Source: Lampropedia puyangensis (GTDB taxonomy: Bacteria > Pseudomonadota > Gammaproteobacteria > Burkholderiales > Burkholderiaceae_C). Taken from it: a stretch of 64,000 bases of DNA. The stretch covers positions 124,001 to 188,000 of the forward strand of contig NZ_STFG01000001.1 in NCBI RefSeq assembly GCF_004833285.1. Reading direction: 5' to 3'. Of this stretch, positions 30,864-40,035 are shown piece by piece. The notes under the pieces are model-generated. The model saw only the letters and a list, made by a program, of their open reading frames with translations, had not been told where the DNA came from and made no database searches. Position 1 is the first letter of the stretch. Each line of letters opens with the position of its first letter. Both the position numbers and the translations under genes were made by a program.

Positions 30864-33476
30864 ATGCGTCGCTTTTCCCGCCAACTTGGCAAAACCTCAC
30901 TGCCCACGTTACCCCCGCGATGGCCGTTGGCCTTTGCCACCTCTTTTTCACCATCACTCAAACCGTCAACTTTGGCCGTACGTGCTGCCATACTCGGCTT
31001 GGTATTCGGGTTGGGGGTTCTGCCTGTGGCACAAGCGCAGCAAGGTAGCCCTGAAGGCACTCGCGCAGCACAGTGGCACTTTGATGTTGGAGCGGGTGGT
31101 TTAGGCGATGTGCTGGCCCAGTTCGCTGCTGCCGCTGGTGTGCAGTTGGTGTTTGATCCAGCCAGTGTGGCGGGCCAATGGAGCCGTGGCTTGCAAGGGC
31201 GCTACACGGTACAGCAAGCGTTTGAGTTGCTCTTGCAGGGAACCGGCTGGCAGGTCCAGGGGCAGGGAGAGAAAGCCTATGCCTTGCGAAAAATCGCGTC
31301 GGCAGAGAACGCCAATGGCACAGCCTTGCCTGAAGTAGTGGTGACGGCCACAGGATGGGATGGATTGACTGAAGGAACGGGTTCCTATGCGGCCAAGACG
31401 GTTTCGCTTGGTAAGTCCAATCAGGCCTTACGCGAGGTGCCGCGCTCGGTCTCGGTCATCACCCGCAGTCAGCTCAATGACCAGCGCATCGCCAGCTTTG
31501 ATGATGTGGTTGAACAACTGCCTGGTGTGACGCTATTGGCTACCGATGGTTGGGGCTCTGGCGGGTATTACTCACGCGGACACACCATCAGCAATTTTTT
31601 GATTGATGGGGCACCTGCCAGGGCGAAAACCGAAGGAGACTTCACATTCAATACATCGATGGCCAAGTACGATAGCGTACAGTTTTTGCACGGGCCTGAT
31701 GGGCTGTTCTCTGGGAATGGACAGCCTTCAGGCACGATGAATCTGATCCGCAAAAAACCGACTGCGCAGCAACAGTTCAAAACGGCGGCATCAATCGGTT
31801 CGTGGCAGAACTATTTGGGGGAAGTAGATTTCAGCACACCGGTTACGCAGGACGGGCGCATCCGCACGCGTGTGGTGGCTTCCTACAATGATAGGCACAA
31901 GTTCTATGACAACGCACACCGCAAAGACGGGGTTTTTTACGGCGTTGCCAGCGTGGATCTGACTGCCTTCTCCACGGTCAATTTGGGCTTTAGCCAAGAC
32001 AGAAAACGTGGCAGTGGCCATGATTCGGCGACTGCCTTTCCACGCTACGTTACTGGCGAGTTACTGGATCTGCCGCGCAGTATTGGCTTGCCTGCATTTG
32101 CATTTTTGAATAGCGACTCGCGTAACTATTTTGTGGAATGGAATCACCATTTCAATGACGCATGGTCGCTGGCTGTGAATGCTTCCACAACGCGAAGCTC
32201 CACGGATGTGCTTATCCCCTTCTATAACGGCGCAGTGGACCCGGTGACCGGAGCCGGGTCAACGATTTTCCAATGGACAGACCAGTACAGCGGGGATGTT
32301 CGTTCACGCGCCATGGATGCCCGCTTGAGTGGCCATGTGGATGCATTCAACCGCAAACATCGTGTTCTTTTGGGGGCAGATTATGTGCGCACCCACAATA
32401 CAGGAGCGATCTCCAGTGTGCGCGATGTGGGAGGAATGCCTATTGACTGGAATACATTCAACCCCGGCGCGATGACCCAATACAGTACAGATGCGCCGGC
32501 CTCGTTTCGCAACAACTTGAACCTGCAAAAAGGCCTGTATGGTTTTGCCGAGTTGGCACTGACAGACAACCTGAAATGGGTGTTAGGGGGGCGTTATGCA
32601 CGTTACGACAATACTGATGCACGTGGTCGCCTGAATCGCCCAGTGGTTCCAACGATTTCTCGCAATGACGGGTACTTTTTACCCTACTACGCACTGGTCT
32701 ACGACATTGCATCGGACTGGACGGTTTTTGTCTCTCGGGCGGAGAGTTTTGAAGACCAAAGTCGTTATTACAGCGCTCAACACCGTGCGCTGGACCCCAC
32801 CAAAGGCGTGAGCTATGAAGTTGGCATCAAAGGGGAGCACCTCTCTGGCCAGTTGCAATCGAGCTTGACGCTGTACCGTACCAAGCGCAACAACTATGCC
32901 GTTAAAGTCTCCGACGACCCCTCATTCGATACGTATGGCGCAAGCTGTTGCTATAGCGGTGATGGCCGTTTTGAATCGCGCGGCATTGAAGTGCAGGTCA
33001 GTGGTGAGTTGACCCCAGCCTGGCAAGTCAACGCAGGCTATGCCTACGACGACAACTCCACACAGTATGGAGAAGATACGGGCCAGCGTTACGCATCGTT
33101 CACGCCACGCCATACATTGCGTGTGTGGAGCAGCTACCGCTTAAGTCAGGCACTGCCTGGGTTGCGATTGGGGGGCGGGGTGCGTATGCAGTCAGAGCAT
33201 TTCCGTGAAGGCTCTGTCAAAGGATGGAACCCGCAAGGCGGCCCAGATGGATTAGGTGCTTTTGATGGGCCTACACAATCGTACCGGTTTACTGACCCGG
33301 GGCGTGCAGTGTGGAACGTGTTTGCCGAGTATCCTTTCAGCAAGCATTGGACTGCAGGCATTAACGTGAATAACGTGTTCGACAAGAAATACCTGCAAAG
33401 CGTGGGGACCATCTCAGGCGCCAATATGTATGGCGAGCCTCGCAGCGTGTATTTCACGCTACGCGGTAGCTTTTAA
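30864..33476 (+). CDS. TonB-dependent siderophore receptor with STN domain
   Basis: A protein of 870 residues; AAGGAG precedes the ATG. A long signal region (about 1-55, ending GVLPVAQAQQ) leads to an STN domain at about 68-148 (FDVGAGGLGDVLAQFAAAAG, YTVQQAFELLLQGTGWQV). The LPEVVVTATG box follows. The plug has REVPRSVSVITRSQLNDQRI, and the barrel ends NVFDKKYLQSVGTISGANMY, FTLRGSF. It resembles the receptor at 40036-42669 in several places (SYRL/SYQL stretch, PxxLGAFDGPTQSYRFTDPG). Its own fecI-fecR pair lies directly upstream. A strong terminator follows. Confidence 0.95.
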   Translation: MRRFSRQLGKTSLPTLPPRWPLAFATSFSPSLKPSTLAVRAAILGLVFGLGVLPVAQAQQGSPEGTRAAQWHFDVGAGGLGDVLAQFAAAAGVQLVFDPASVAGQWSRGLQGRYTVQQAFELLLQGTGWQVQGQGEKAYALRKIASAENANGTALPEVVVTATGWDGLTEGTGSYAAKTVSLGKSNQALREVPRSVSVITRSQLNDQRIASFDDVVEQLPGVTLLATDGWGSGGYYSRGHTISNFLIDGAPARAKTEGDFTFNTSMAKYDSVQFLHGPDGLFSGNGQPSGTMNLIRKKPTAQQQFKTAASIGSWQNYLGEVDFSTPVTQDGRIRTRVVASYNDRHKFYDNAHRKDGVFYGVASVDLTAFSTVNLGFSQDRKRGSGHDSATAFPRYVTGELLDLPRSIGLPAFAFLNSDSRNYFVEWNHHFNDAWSLAVNASTTRSSTDVLIPFYNGAVDPVTGAGSTIFQWTDQYSGDVRSRAMDARLSGHVDAFNRKHRVLLGADYVRTHNTGAISSVRDVGGMPIDWNTFNPGAMTQYSTDAPASFRNNLNLQKGLYGFAELALTDNLKWVLGGRYARYDNTDARGRLNRPVVPTISRNDGYFLPYYALVYDIASDWTVFVSRAESFEDQSRYYSAQHRALDPTKGVSYEVGIKGEHLSGQLQSSLTLYRTKRNNYAVKVSDDPSFDTYGASCCYSGDGRFESRGIEVQVSGELTPAWQVNAGYAYDDNSTQYGEDTGQRYASFTPRHTLRVWSSYRLSQALPGLRLGGGVRMQSEHFREGSVKGWNPQGGPDGLGAFDGPTQSYRFTDPGRAVWNVFAEYPFSKHWTAGINVNNVFDKKYLQSVGTISGANMYGEPRSVYFTLRGSF

Positions 33477-33510
33477 ATTGAACAGACGATTGTTTAAAAG
33501 GCCATGCAAA

Positions 33511-33546
33511 GCAAAAACCACTGCAATTGAATGCAGTGGTTTTTGC
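33511..33546. terminator. Bidirectional intrinsic terminator
   Basis: A perfect 15-bp stem gcaaaaaccactgca (33511-33525) pairs with tgcagtggtttttgc (33532-33546), with a six-base loop and T-rich sequence after it. It lies between the convergent receptor genes ending at 33476 and 33585. Confidence 0.9.
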
Positions 33547-33584
33547 TTTTTCTTTTGCTTCAGTTGCACCAGATTGCGAATCTC

Positions 33585-36101
33585 TCAGAACTGGTAGCGT
33601 GCAGTGATCAAGGCATTGCGTGGCGCACCAAAGTGGTTGTTGTCTTGGGTGCTGCCAATGTTTTGGTAGTAGGTTTTGTCGAAAATGTTGTTCAGGTTCA
33701 GGCGAATATCCAGATTTCGGCTGACTTGCCATGCGGCCATCACATCCATGATGGTGTAGCCGCCTTGGTATACGTTGTATTGCGCAAGGCGGGTGTTGCT
33801 GCGGGTGCGCAGCGATGCGCCAATCGACCAGTCATTCCATGCGCCGGGCAAGCGCCAGCGGGTCGCAAGTTTGAACAGGTGGCGAGGCGTTTGTGTGTCA
33901 AACGGTGTGCCCGCTGCCGCTTCTGAGGAAGCCTTGATGTGGCGTGCGGTGTAGTAGGTGTAGCCTGTGGCTATGCTCCAGCCGGGTACAGGTTCTCCGG
34001 CAAGTTCAAATTCAGCACCCCGTGCACGTACTTCGCCAGCAGGTGCGTAGCATTCGGTCGCACCCGGCGCGCAGTTGGCAAGCGCCAAGGCCATCGGCAG
34101 GTTGTCTTGGTTTACCTGAAATACAGCAGCACTACCAGTCAAGCGGCCACCAAAGTATTCTCCTTTTAGCCCCAACTCCAGGTTGGTGCCTTGAACCGGG
34201 TCGAGCAAACTGCCGTTGGCGCTTTCGTAGTTTTGTGGTTGGAAAATGCTGGCCCAGCTGGCATAGACCGAATGCTGGTCATTGAGGGTATAAACCAACC
34301 CTAGGTAAGGCGTGAATTCACTGCTGACGCGGTAGGCGCTGTGGCCTCTGAAAGTGGGGCCCGAGACGATTTCCTGTTGGTACTGGTAAGAATCCAGTCG
34401 GGCGCCAACCAATACATGCAGTGGGTCAGCGACATGCAGGCGCACGGTGCCGTAGATGCCATACTGGCGCTGCATGGCGGTTCTGCCCCACTGGTAATTG
34501 AAGCTGGGCATGGCTTGGGATCCCGGGTCCCAACTGAGGGGATCAATCGTTGGAGCGTAGTCTGAAGGCCAGCCTCCGGGGCCATCGTCATTGCTGGAGC
34601 GACGCAGGCTGGCACCGACGACTACGTCGTGCGTACGCCCTCCTACGGTCCAGGGGCCTTTGGCCATCGCATCAAGGCTGTACTGTGTTTTCTCGTAGAT
34701 GTAGGCGCCCGCCCCTTGGCCAAAGAGGGTGTCGGAGTCCTCTAGCGGGTACAGGTAGGTTCCTTTCATGTCCATCTTGCTGCGCAAGGCTCGTGCCGTG
34801 GTCTGGGCTGTCCAGCCGTTGTCGAGGTTATGCTCAAGCTCAGCAAAGACACTGGTGTTTTCCTTATTCCAATAGGCCCAGTCGGGTGTCAGGCGGGTAG
34901 AGCGGTCAAAGGGTAAAAAGCTGCCGTCGCGTGCAGTAGGCAAACCATTCCAGTCTGCGCCAGGGTTGTCTTCACGGTTGTAATAACCTCCAATACTCAG
35001 TACGGTGTTGGCGTTAAGGTCGGCCTCTACAGTGCCATAGACGAGGCGCCGCTGGTGCTCGTAGGCGCGTTTGAATGTGTTGGAGTCTTGCAGCGCCACA
35101 ACGGTACGCCCGCGCAGTGTGGCTGCCGCGTTCAATGGGCCTGCCACATCGAGCTCGCCACGGCGGTTGGCCCATGAACCGTAGCTGCCGGTGATGGACG
35201 CCTGTGGTGTTGCGGTGGGCCGCTTGCGTACCAGACTGATGGTGCCTGAAGGATTGCCTGTGCCAGTCATCAGGCCTGAGGCACCACGCAGTACTTCTAC
35301 GCGGTCGTACATGGCCAGTGTGGCGACCCCTTCGGTGTCATAGTCGAAGTCGAGTGGAACCCCGTCAGCAAGGAAGGTGTTGATGGCAAAGCCTCTGGCA
35401 AAAAACTGGGTGCGTTCACCACCGCCGAGCTGCCTGGTTGTGATGCCCGTGGCGTCCAGGGCGACCTCGTCCAGCGATTGAAAGCCACGGTCATCCATGT
35501 GCTCGCGGGTGATGACACTGACCGATTGGGGTGTTTCACGTTGCGACAGATTCAACCGCGTGGCTGTGCTGCTTGGCCCTGTTGCGGCGTAGCTGTCAGC
35601 ACCTTCTGTGCGGCCAGGGGGAAGTGATGGTGCGGTGACCACTACTTCGGGCAAGCTGCCTGCAGATGCCGCGTTGCCGGTAGCCACTGTGGCGCGCAGA
35701 ACAAAATTGCCATTTTGGCCAGAAGCTACTTCTAAGCCTGTTCCGGCCAAAAGTCGTTGCAGTGCTTCAGCCGCACTGAAACTGCCTTGCAGGCCAGCAG
35801 TGTTTTTTCCGCTTACCAGTTCAGGCGGTGCGCTGACATTAGCGCCTGCTTGTGCTGCAAAACTGGCCAATGCGGCAACCAGACTACCTGGTGCAATTTG
35901 AAAACGGTGCTGTTGCTGTTGCGCTGTAGGTTCAGTTTGCGCCTGAGTCGAAGGGATGCAGGTGAGGCTTAGGAGTGCCGCAAACGCCAGCGTGGTTGCC
36001 CTAATAGGGCTGCTGATGAATTGGCGGGAAATGCTGCCTTGGACCGGTTGGGCGTGAAGGGGAAGGCGGCGCAGTGGCGCTGTATGCAATGGCTGGCTCA
36101 T
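33585..36101 (-). CDS. TonB-dependent siderophore receptor with STN domain
   Basis: The start at 36101 has AAGGA upstream and begins MSQPLHTAPLRR. The frame opens 59 codons earlier but that part looks non-coding. About 838 residues. The signal peptide runs to about 55 (LAFAALLSLTCIPSTQAQ). The STN domain spans about 66-140 (FQIAPGSLVAALASFAAQAG, AAEALQRLLAGTGLEVA). LPEVVVTAPS comes next. The plug has RETPQSVSVITREHMDDRGF, and the barrel ends NIFDKTYYQNIGSTQ, ALITARYQF. Two cysteines about ten residues apart (NCAPGATECYAP) lie in a late loop. The upstream fecI-fecR pair (37908-36311) should be its signalling unit. Confidence 0.95.
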   Translation of the reverse strand: MSQPLHTAPLRRLPLHAQPVQGSISRQFISSPIRATTLAFAALLSLTCIPSTQAQTEPTAQQQQHRFQIAPGSLVAALASFAAQAGANVSAPPELVSGKNTAGLQGSFSAAEALQRLLAGTGLEVASGQNGNFVLRATVATGNAASAGSLPEVVVTAPSLPPGRTEGADSYAATGPSSTATRLNLSQRETPQSVSVITREHMDDRGFQSLDEVALDATGITTRQLGGGERTQFFARGFAINTFLADGVPLDFDYDTEGVATLAMYDRVEVLRGASGLMTGTGNPSGTISLVRKRPTATPQASITGSYGSWANRRGELDVAGPLNAAATLRGRTVVALQDSNTFKRAYEHQRRLVYGTVEADLNANTVLSIGGYYNREDNPGADWNGLPTARDGSFLPFDRSTRLTPDWAYWNKENTSVFAELEHNLDNGWTAQTTARALRSKMDMKGTYLYPLEDSDTLFGQGAGAYIYEKTQYSLDAMAKGPWTVGGRTHDVVVGASLRRSSNDDGPGGWPSDYAPTIDPLSWDPGSQAMPSFNYQWGRTAMQRQYGIYGTVRLHVADPLHVLVGARLDSYQYQQEIVSGPTFRGHSAYRVSSEFTPYLGLVYTLNDQHSVYASWASIFQPQNYESANGSLLDPVQGTNLELGLKGEYFGGRLTGSAAVFQVNQDNLPMALALANCAPGATECYAPAGEVRARGAEFELAGEPVPGWSIATGYTYYTARHIKASSEAAAGTPFDTQTPRHLFKLATRWRLPGAWNDWSIGASLRTRSNTRLAQYNVYQGGYTIMDVMAAWQVSRNLDIRLNLNNIFDKTYYQNIGSTQDNNHFGAPRNALITARYQF

Positions 36102-36310
36102 GTCGGAGTTTCCTTTGGTGGTGTGCTGCGCAGGGTGTGTCGACCAATACGCGCTTTCAAGGACAGGACGAACCAGAAAAGCAAAAAGGGCCAGATATTG
36201 AAAAATAAATGTGCAGGAATAAAGCCTCTGAAGTTTGCGCTGTGCAGCTCCTCTTGTAAACCGAAGGCTGCTTGGCACAGTAGGCTATCGCATCGGCATG
36301 GTGCTGGTCT

Positions 36311-37396
36311 TTATTCACTATCGCGTGTTTGGGGCACCAGCGTCACCCAATAGCGTGTGCGTTGGCGTACAGAAATGGGCAGCAGTTGTGTGAGGTTATG
36401 GAGCACGGCATCAGTGTCGGCCACTCGGAAGGCCCCTGTGATACGCAGCGATGCAATGGCAGGGTCGCATTGCAGCAGGCCACTGCGGTAGCGCGCCAGT
36501 TCGGCCACGAAGCTGCCCAAGGGCATGTTTTCTACGGCCAGAATGCCGTTTGCCCATTGCTGTGCTTGTGTCGATAAGGGCTCCACGTCGGAGACTGCGT
36601 TGGACGTGAATTGGCTTTGCTGGCCTGCATGCAAGGTGTGCGTGGCGTGGCCATTGCGCGGACTGAGTGCGACGGCGCCTTCAAGGACGGCAACTTGGCT
36701 GCGGTTGCCCTCTAGGCGAATGCTGAACTGTGTGCCAATGGCACGTGCTTGGCCTTGCTCTGTTAACACCAGAAAAGGGCGAGCCAGACCATGTGGGGCA
36801 TTGCGGACGATTGGGTCAGGCGCCGTGGTGACCATGATGGCGCCTGCGCGCAAATGGATGGCGCGTTGCGTGGCATCAAAAGCCACATCAATGGCGCTGG
36901 CCGTATCGAGCAGAACCTGCGTTCCATCGGGCAATGTAACGGTGCGCAATTGCCCAGTGGCGCTTGCCCAATCGCTATGCCATGGTGCAGGCGCATGGCG
37001 CCACGCCCACCAGCCAGCAGGTGCCGTTACCAGCAAGGCGGCCAGCGCACGTATCGCTGCGCGTCGGTTCGTGGAATGGCGACTTGGGCGCTGCAGCACC
37101 GGGCTGGCGACATTGGCTGGCAATTGCTGCATGTGCCCGCTGATGTGCATGGCACGTTCCCATGCGGCGGTGTGCGCTGGGTCGGCAGCCAGCCAAGTGT
37201 CAAAAGCCTGCTGTGCTTGTGGTGTGAGTTTTCCTTCGCTGCAGCGTACGAACCATTGCGCCGCTTGTTGGGCGACTTGGCGTGAGACTGGGGGGGGATG
37301 AGGTGCCTGTGTTGAAGATTCAGGCAGGGCAGGGATTGCGACAGTGGCTGCGGCTGCGGCTGCTGGCAAGCAGCTTGTACGTGTGGTGGCGGACAT
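36311..37396 (-). CDS. fecR: FecR-family anti-sigma factor
   Basis: A protein of 361 residues. A low-complexity Ala/Pro leader (about 1-38) precedes DUF4880 (VAQQAAQWFVRCSEGKLTPQ, FDTWLAADPAHTAAWERAM). The membrane helix is near 110-130 (AALLVTAPAGWWAW). The FecR domain is TLPDGTQVLLDTASAIDVAF, ARAIGTQFSIRL. The contact domain is LLQCDPAIASLRITGAFRV. The start overlaps the fecI stop by one base (TGATG). The partner receptor is encoded 210 bp downstream. Confidence 0.95.
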   Translation of the reverse strand: MSATTRTSCLPAAAAAATVAIPALPESSTQAPHPPPVSRQVAQQAAQWFVRCSEGKLTPQAQQAFDTWLAADPAHTAAWERAMHISGHMQQLPANVASPVLQRPSRHSTNRRAAIRALAALLVTAPAGWWAWRHAPAPWHSDWASATGQLRTVTLPDGTQVLLDTASAIDVAFDATQRAIHLRAGAIMVTTAPDPIVRNAPHGLARPFLVLTEQGQARAIGTQFSIRLEGNRSQVAVLEGAVALSPRNGHATHTLHAGQQSQFTSNAVSDVEPLSTQAQQWANGILAVENMPLGSFVAELARYRSGLLQCDPAIASLRITGAFRVADTDAVLHNLTQLLPISVRQRTRYWVTLVPQTRDSE

Positions 37397-37908
37397 CAGT
37401 TAGCCAGCACAATACATTCGGCCATGGCCCGGGCCATGTGGCGCTTAACGGTGCGCAAGCTCAATCCCAGTTCGCAGGCGATGGCGGTATAGCTCAGCCC
37501 TTCCACTTGCGAGAGGATGAACACTGCGCGTACTTTATCTGGCAGCGCATGGAGCATGGCATCTACCTCCTGCAAGGCCTGCAAGATGGCCACTTGTTGT
37601 TCGGCAGAGGGTGCCAGCGGCTCTGGTTGTAGCGTCAAGGCTTGCAAATAAGCCTGCTCCAGCGATTGACGGCGTAGATGGTCGAGCATCAAACGCTTGG
37701 CCACGGTGGCCAGATAAGGCCGCGCTTCACGTACCGACTCAACAGGCGAGGCCGTTGAAGTCATGAGCCGCACAAACGTATCTTGGGCCAGATCGGCAGC
37801 TTCATGGGCATTGCCCAAACGCTTGCGCAGCCAGCCCTGTAGCCAGCCGTGGTGAGCTTGGTAGAGGCCGGTAATGTGTGTAAAGGATGGGCTGGGCGTA
37901 GCTGTCAT
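37396..37908 (-). CDS. fecI: FecI-family ECF sigma factor
   Basis: A protein of 170 residues. Region 2 is GLYQAHHGWLQGWLRKRLGN, DLAQDTFVRLM, YLATVAKRLMLDHLRRQSLE. Region 4 is LPDKVRAVFILSQVEGLSYT, GLSLRTVKRHMARAMAE. It is coupled to fecR by a one-base overlap. Upstream lies an AT-rich Fur-like site and then a decayed TonB receptor fragment. Confidence 0.95.
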   Translation of the reverse strand: MTATPSPSFTHITGLYQAHHGWLQGWLRKRLGNAHEAADLAQDTFVRLMTSTASPVESVREARPYLATVAKRLMLDHLRRQSLEQAYLQALTLQPEPLAPSAEQQVAILQALQEVDAMLHALPDKVRAVFILSQVEGLSYTAIACELGLSLRTVKRHMARAMAECIVLAN

Positions 37909-37923
37909 GTGTTGAAATTAAAC

Positions 37924-37938
37924 ACGAATTATTCGCAG
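37924..37938. promoter_or_regulatory. Possible Fur site upstream of fecI (37908)
   Basis: cgaattattcgcagt; the reverse strand contains CGAATAATTCG. The CGAATAATT core is shared with the site upstream of the fecI at 14319. It lies about 16 bp before the ATG. A moderate match assigned by eye. Confidence 0.35.
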
Positions 37939-37976
37939 TTAATTGTAGTGCAGCGTTGCGCCGAAAAAAAACGCAA

Positions 37977-38562
37977 TCAGAAGTTGTAGCGCCAGCTCAG
38001 CTGGCAGCTGCGTGGTTCACCCTAGAAGACTGGGTGATAGCGGCGGATGTCGCCGTAGCCATGTTTGTCAAAGAGGAGGTGGATCTTGACATTGCCCTCA
38101 GCGACTTGGCTCCAAACGGCATGCGCATTGCGTTCATAGAGGTATTGCTTTGCCACGGTAGGTTACCTCCAATATGAGGGGCTGCGGTATGTTGGGTACT
38201 TGCTCCACGGTGGCTCGCTTGAAGGCGTGTTCTGGCTGTACGGTGGTCACGCGTTTACCAGATGACTGGCGTGGGCGAATGCTGGTCCAATGCGTGCAGA
38301 CTTGCCAGACAGTGTGCGAGCCATCGACATCGAAGGTGCGCCAACATAGGGAGTCAATTGACCATTCATTTAAGCGTTGGCACTGCTGTGCAAGCCGTTG
38401 GTAATGATGCTGTCCAAATTTCAAGCGTAGTCCATCACCCTGGCGCTTGCAATCAATGACAAGCGATCGCCGGCGTTGAATATGGTGGCAGTGGCCGTTG
38501 CAACTGCGCTGCGATGAAGCAAAGCGCAGCCGTGCTGTGGCCAGCACCACTGGCGCAATGGT
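37977..38562 (-). pseudogene. Decayed C-terminal fragment of a TonB-dependent receptor
   Basis: Reading the minus strand across frames gives receptor-like sequence broken by frameshifts and a stop. One frame has VTTVQPEHAFKRATVEQVPN, where receptors have TPxHxFKLATxYxLP. Another has PHIGGNLPWQSNTSMN (usual pattern VGGGVxWQSxT). A third has RNAHAVWSQVAEGN, LLFDKHGYGDIRRYHPVF, a TAG at 38022-38024 where a tyrosine is expected, then GEPRSCQLSWRYNF and a stop. GEPRS...RYxF is the classic receptor C-terminus. The 138-codon open frame at 38134-38550 is part of this wreck rather than a gene. The N-terminal two thirds are missing; the YncE-like gene abuts at 38563. Confidence 0.8.
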
Positions 38563-39723
38563 TTAAAGGTCAATACGAACAACGCCGTCTTTTGCATCTT
38601 TGCGAAATGCCGGGTGTTTATCACCATGCGGTGCTTTAACCGTCACATACAAGGTTTGGCCATTGGGTGAAAGCGCCAAGCTGTTGGGATGCACAGGCAG
38701 ATCAATCGTGCGTTTGATGGCAAAGGTGGTGCCATCCAAGATGGAGACAAAGCCGGTGCCCGTCTTATCATCGCCGCGGTGGCTGGTCACCACTTCATTG
38801 CGTGCGCTGTTGTAGAGGATATCCAATGTGCTGGTCGAGAAGGGGATACGCTGGATCACTTGGCCAGATGCCAAATCCCATACGTACACCTGATTTTTCT
38901 GACCACCTGCTGCAAACAAGCGTTGGCCTTGCGCATCCAGTGCGATGTTGATGAAGAAGTTCGCAGAGCGGCCTTTATGCGCTTCGGTCATTTCACCGGT
39001 GCTCAGTTGCTGCACCACCGTGCCACGATCAGGGTTGATCACCAACACTTCATTCTCACCGCCTTGACCAATGTACAAACGATTGCGCTCGGCATCGTAT
39101 GCAGCCCCGGCTGACCAAATACCATCACTGGTGATGGTGTGCGTCAAGGTGTTGGTCGCGCCGTCAACAATCCAGATCAAACCAGGGCGGCCCGGACTGG
39201 TGACAAACACACGGTTGTGCACTTCGTCTACGATGACCTTGCGCGTGTGCGCATAAACGGTTTGGCCTTTGTCATTTTGTTTGGGCTCAGCCAATTGAAT
39301 CAGGCCTTTGAAGGTACCGCTGCGCGCATCCACCACAGAGAGAGAACCTTCCATCGTATTGCCCACATACAAGGTGTTGGTCGCATTGTTTAAACCCAAT
39401 GCAAAGGCACGGCGCGGCACTTGCACGGTTTGAACTGTTTGCAAAGTGCGCGCATCCAGGCGGTGCACAAAGCCGCCGTTTTGTGGGTCAAATCCGGTGA
39501 CGCTGGCCACGAAAAGAGAGCCACCATCGGCCGTTGCGGTGATTTCATACACCCCGTCGAATGTGTCTTGCCGCAAGACCGGTGCATTCGCCAATGTGGC
39601 AGAAGTATTAGATGTAGTAGATGCGTTAGACGACTGTGGTGTTTGCGTTGGGGTGCTTTGGCAGCCTGCCAACAGCACAGCACAAGCCACTGCACTGAGG
39701 GTGTGCGAAATAGAGAATGTCAT
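38563..39723 (-). CDS. YncE-like beta-propeller lipoprotein
   Basis: The ATG at 39723 starts a clear lipoprotein signal (MTFSISHTLSAVACAVLLAGC, lipobox LLAGC), giving about 386 residues. The frame opens 21 codons earlier. The body has seven-blade YVTN-type repeats (LYVGNTMEGSLSVVDARSG, VFVTSPGRPGLIWIVDG, LYIGQGGENEVLVINPDRG). It is a close paralogue of the partial gene at 1-1050 and a more distant one of 60179-61285. It lies 312 bp downstream of an STN receptor on the same strand. Probably periplasmic and membrane-anchored. The function of the family is unknown; I infer a receptor accessory role from the repeated pairing. Confidence 0.9.
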   Translation of the reverse strand: MTFSISHTLSAVACAVLLAGCQSTPTQTPQSSNASTTSNTSATLANAPVLRQDTFDGVYEITATADGGSLFVASVTGFDPQNGGFVHRLDARTLQTVQTVQVPRRAFALGLNNATNTLYVGNTMEGSLSVVDARSGTFKGLIQLAEPKQNDKGQTVYAHTRKVIVDEVHNRVFVTSPGRPGLIWIVDGATNTLTHTITSDGIWSAGAAYDAERNRLYIGQGGENEVLVINPDRGTVVQQLSTGEMTEAHKGRSANFFINIALDAQGQRLFAAGGQKNQVYVWDLASGQVIQRIPFSTSTLDILYNSARNEVVTSHRGDDKTGTGFVSILDGTTFAIKRTIDLPVHPNSLALSPNGQTLYVTVKAPHGDKHPAFRKDAKDGVVRIDL

Positions 39724-39883
39724 GGAAAAGCCTTTCGGAATGAAGAAATCAACCTCCTTGACTGGGCCGCAACATGCAGCAGCCAATCATGAGGAGGCGG
39801 TGGGCCATGGTGGTGTCTGTCATGAACAAACTTCAAATGCCCGGCGCGAAAGCGCTGCACAACGCTTCGTCTATTGAGTAAAG

Positions 39884-39909
39884 CCCTTCGACAGGCTCAG
39901 GGCGAGCGG
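39884..39909. repeat. REP-like palindromic element
   Basis: cccttcgacaggctcagggc followed by gagcgg. CCCT/AGGG arms flank the TCGACAGGCTC core. I know this form as a dispersed intergenic repeat of Burkholderiales genomes. It lies in the 312-bp gap between the receptor stop (40036) and the YncE-like gene; the rest of this gap shows nothing recognisable. Confidence 0.65.
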
Positions 39910-40035
39910 TGTGATGCAGAGCTGTTTGAGGTGCAATGGCTCAACGCCGCTTTTCAGCAGTGACTTGCCAGCATGGGCATTGAGCAATTTCTGCCCCACC
40001 ACCCAGCTCTCATCCATCGCTGTGCAAGCTCTGCC

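Noticed and set aside
38134-38550. 138-codon open frame that could be read as a hypothetical protein
   Set aside because: Its sequence and the adjoining frames align in pattern with a TonB receptor C-terminus broken by frameshifts, so it is treated as part of the pseudogene.
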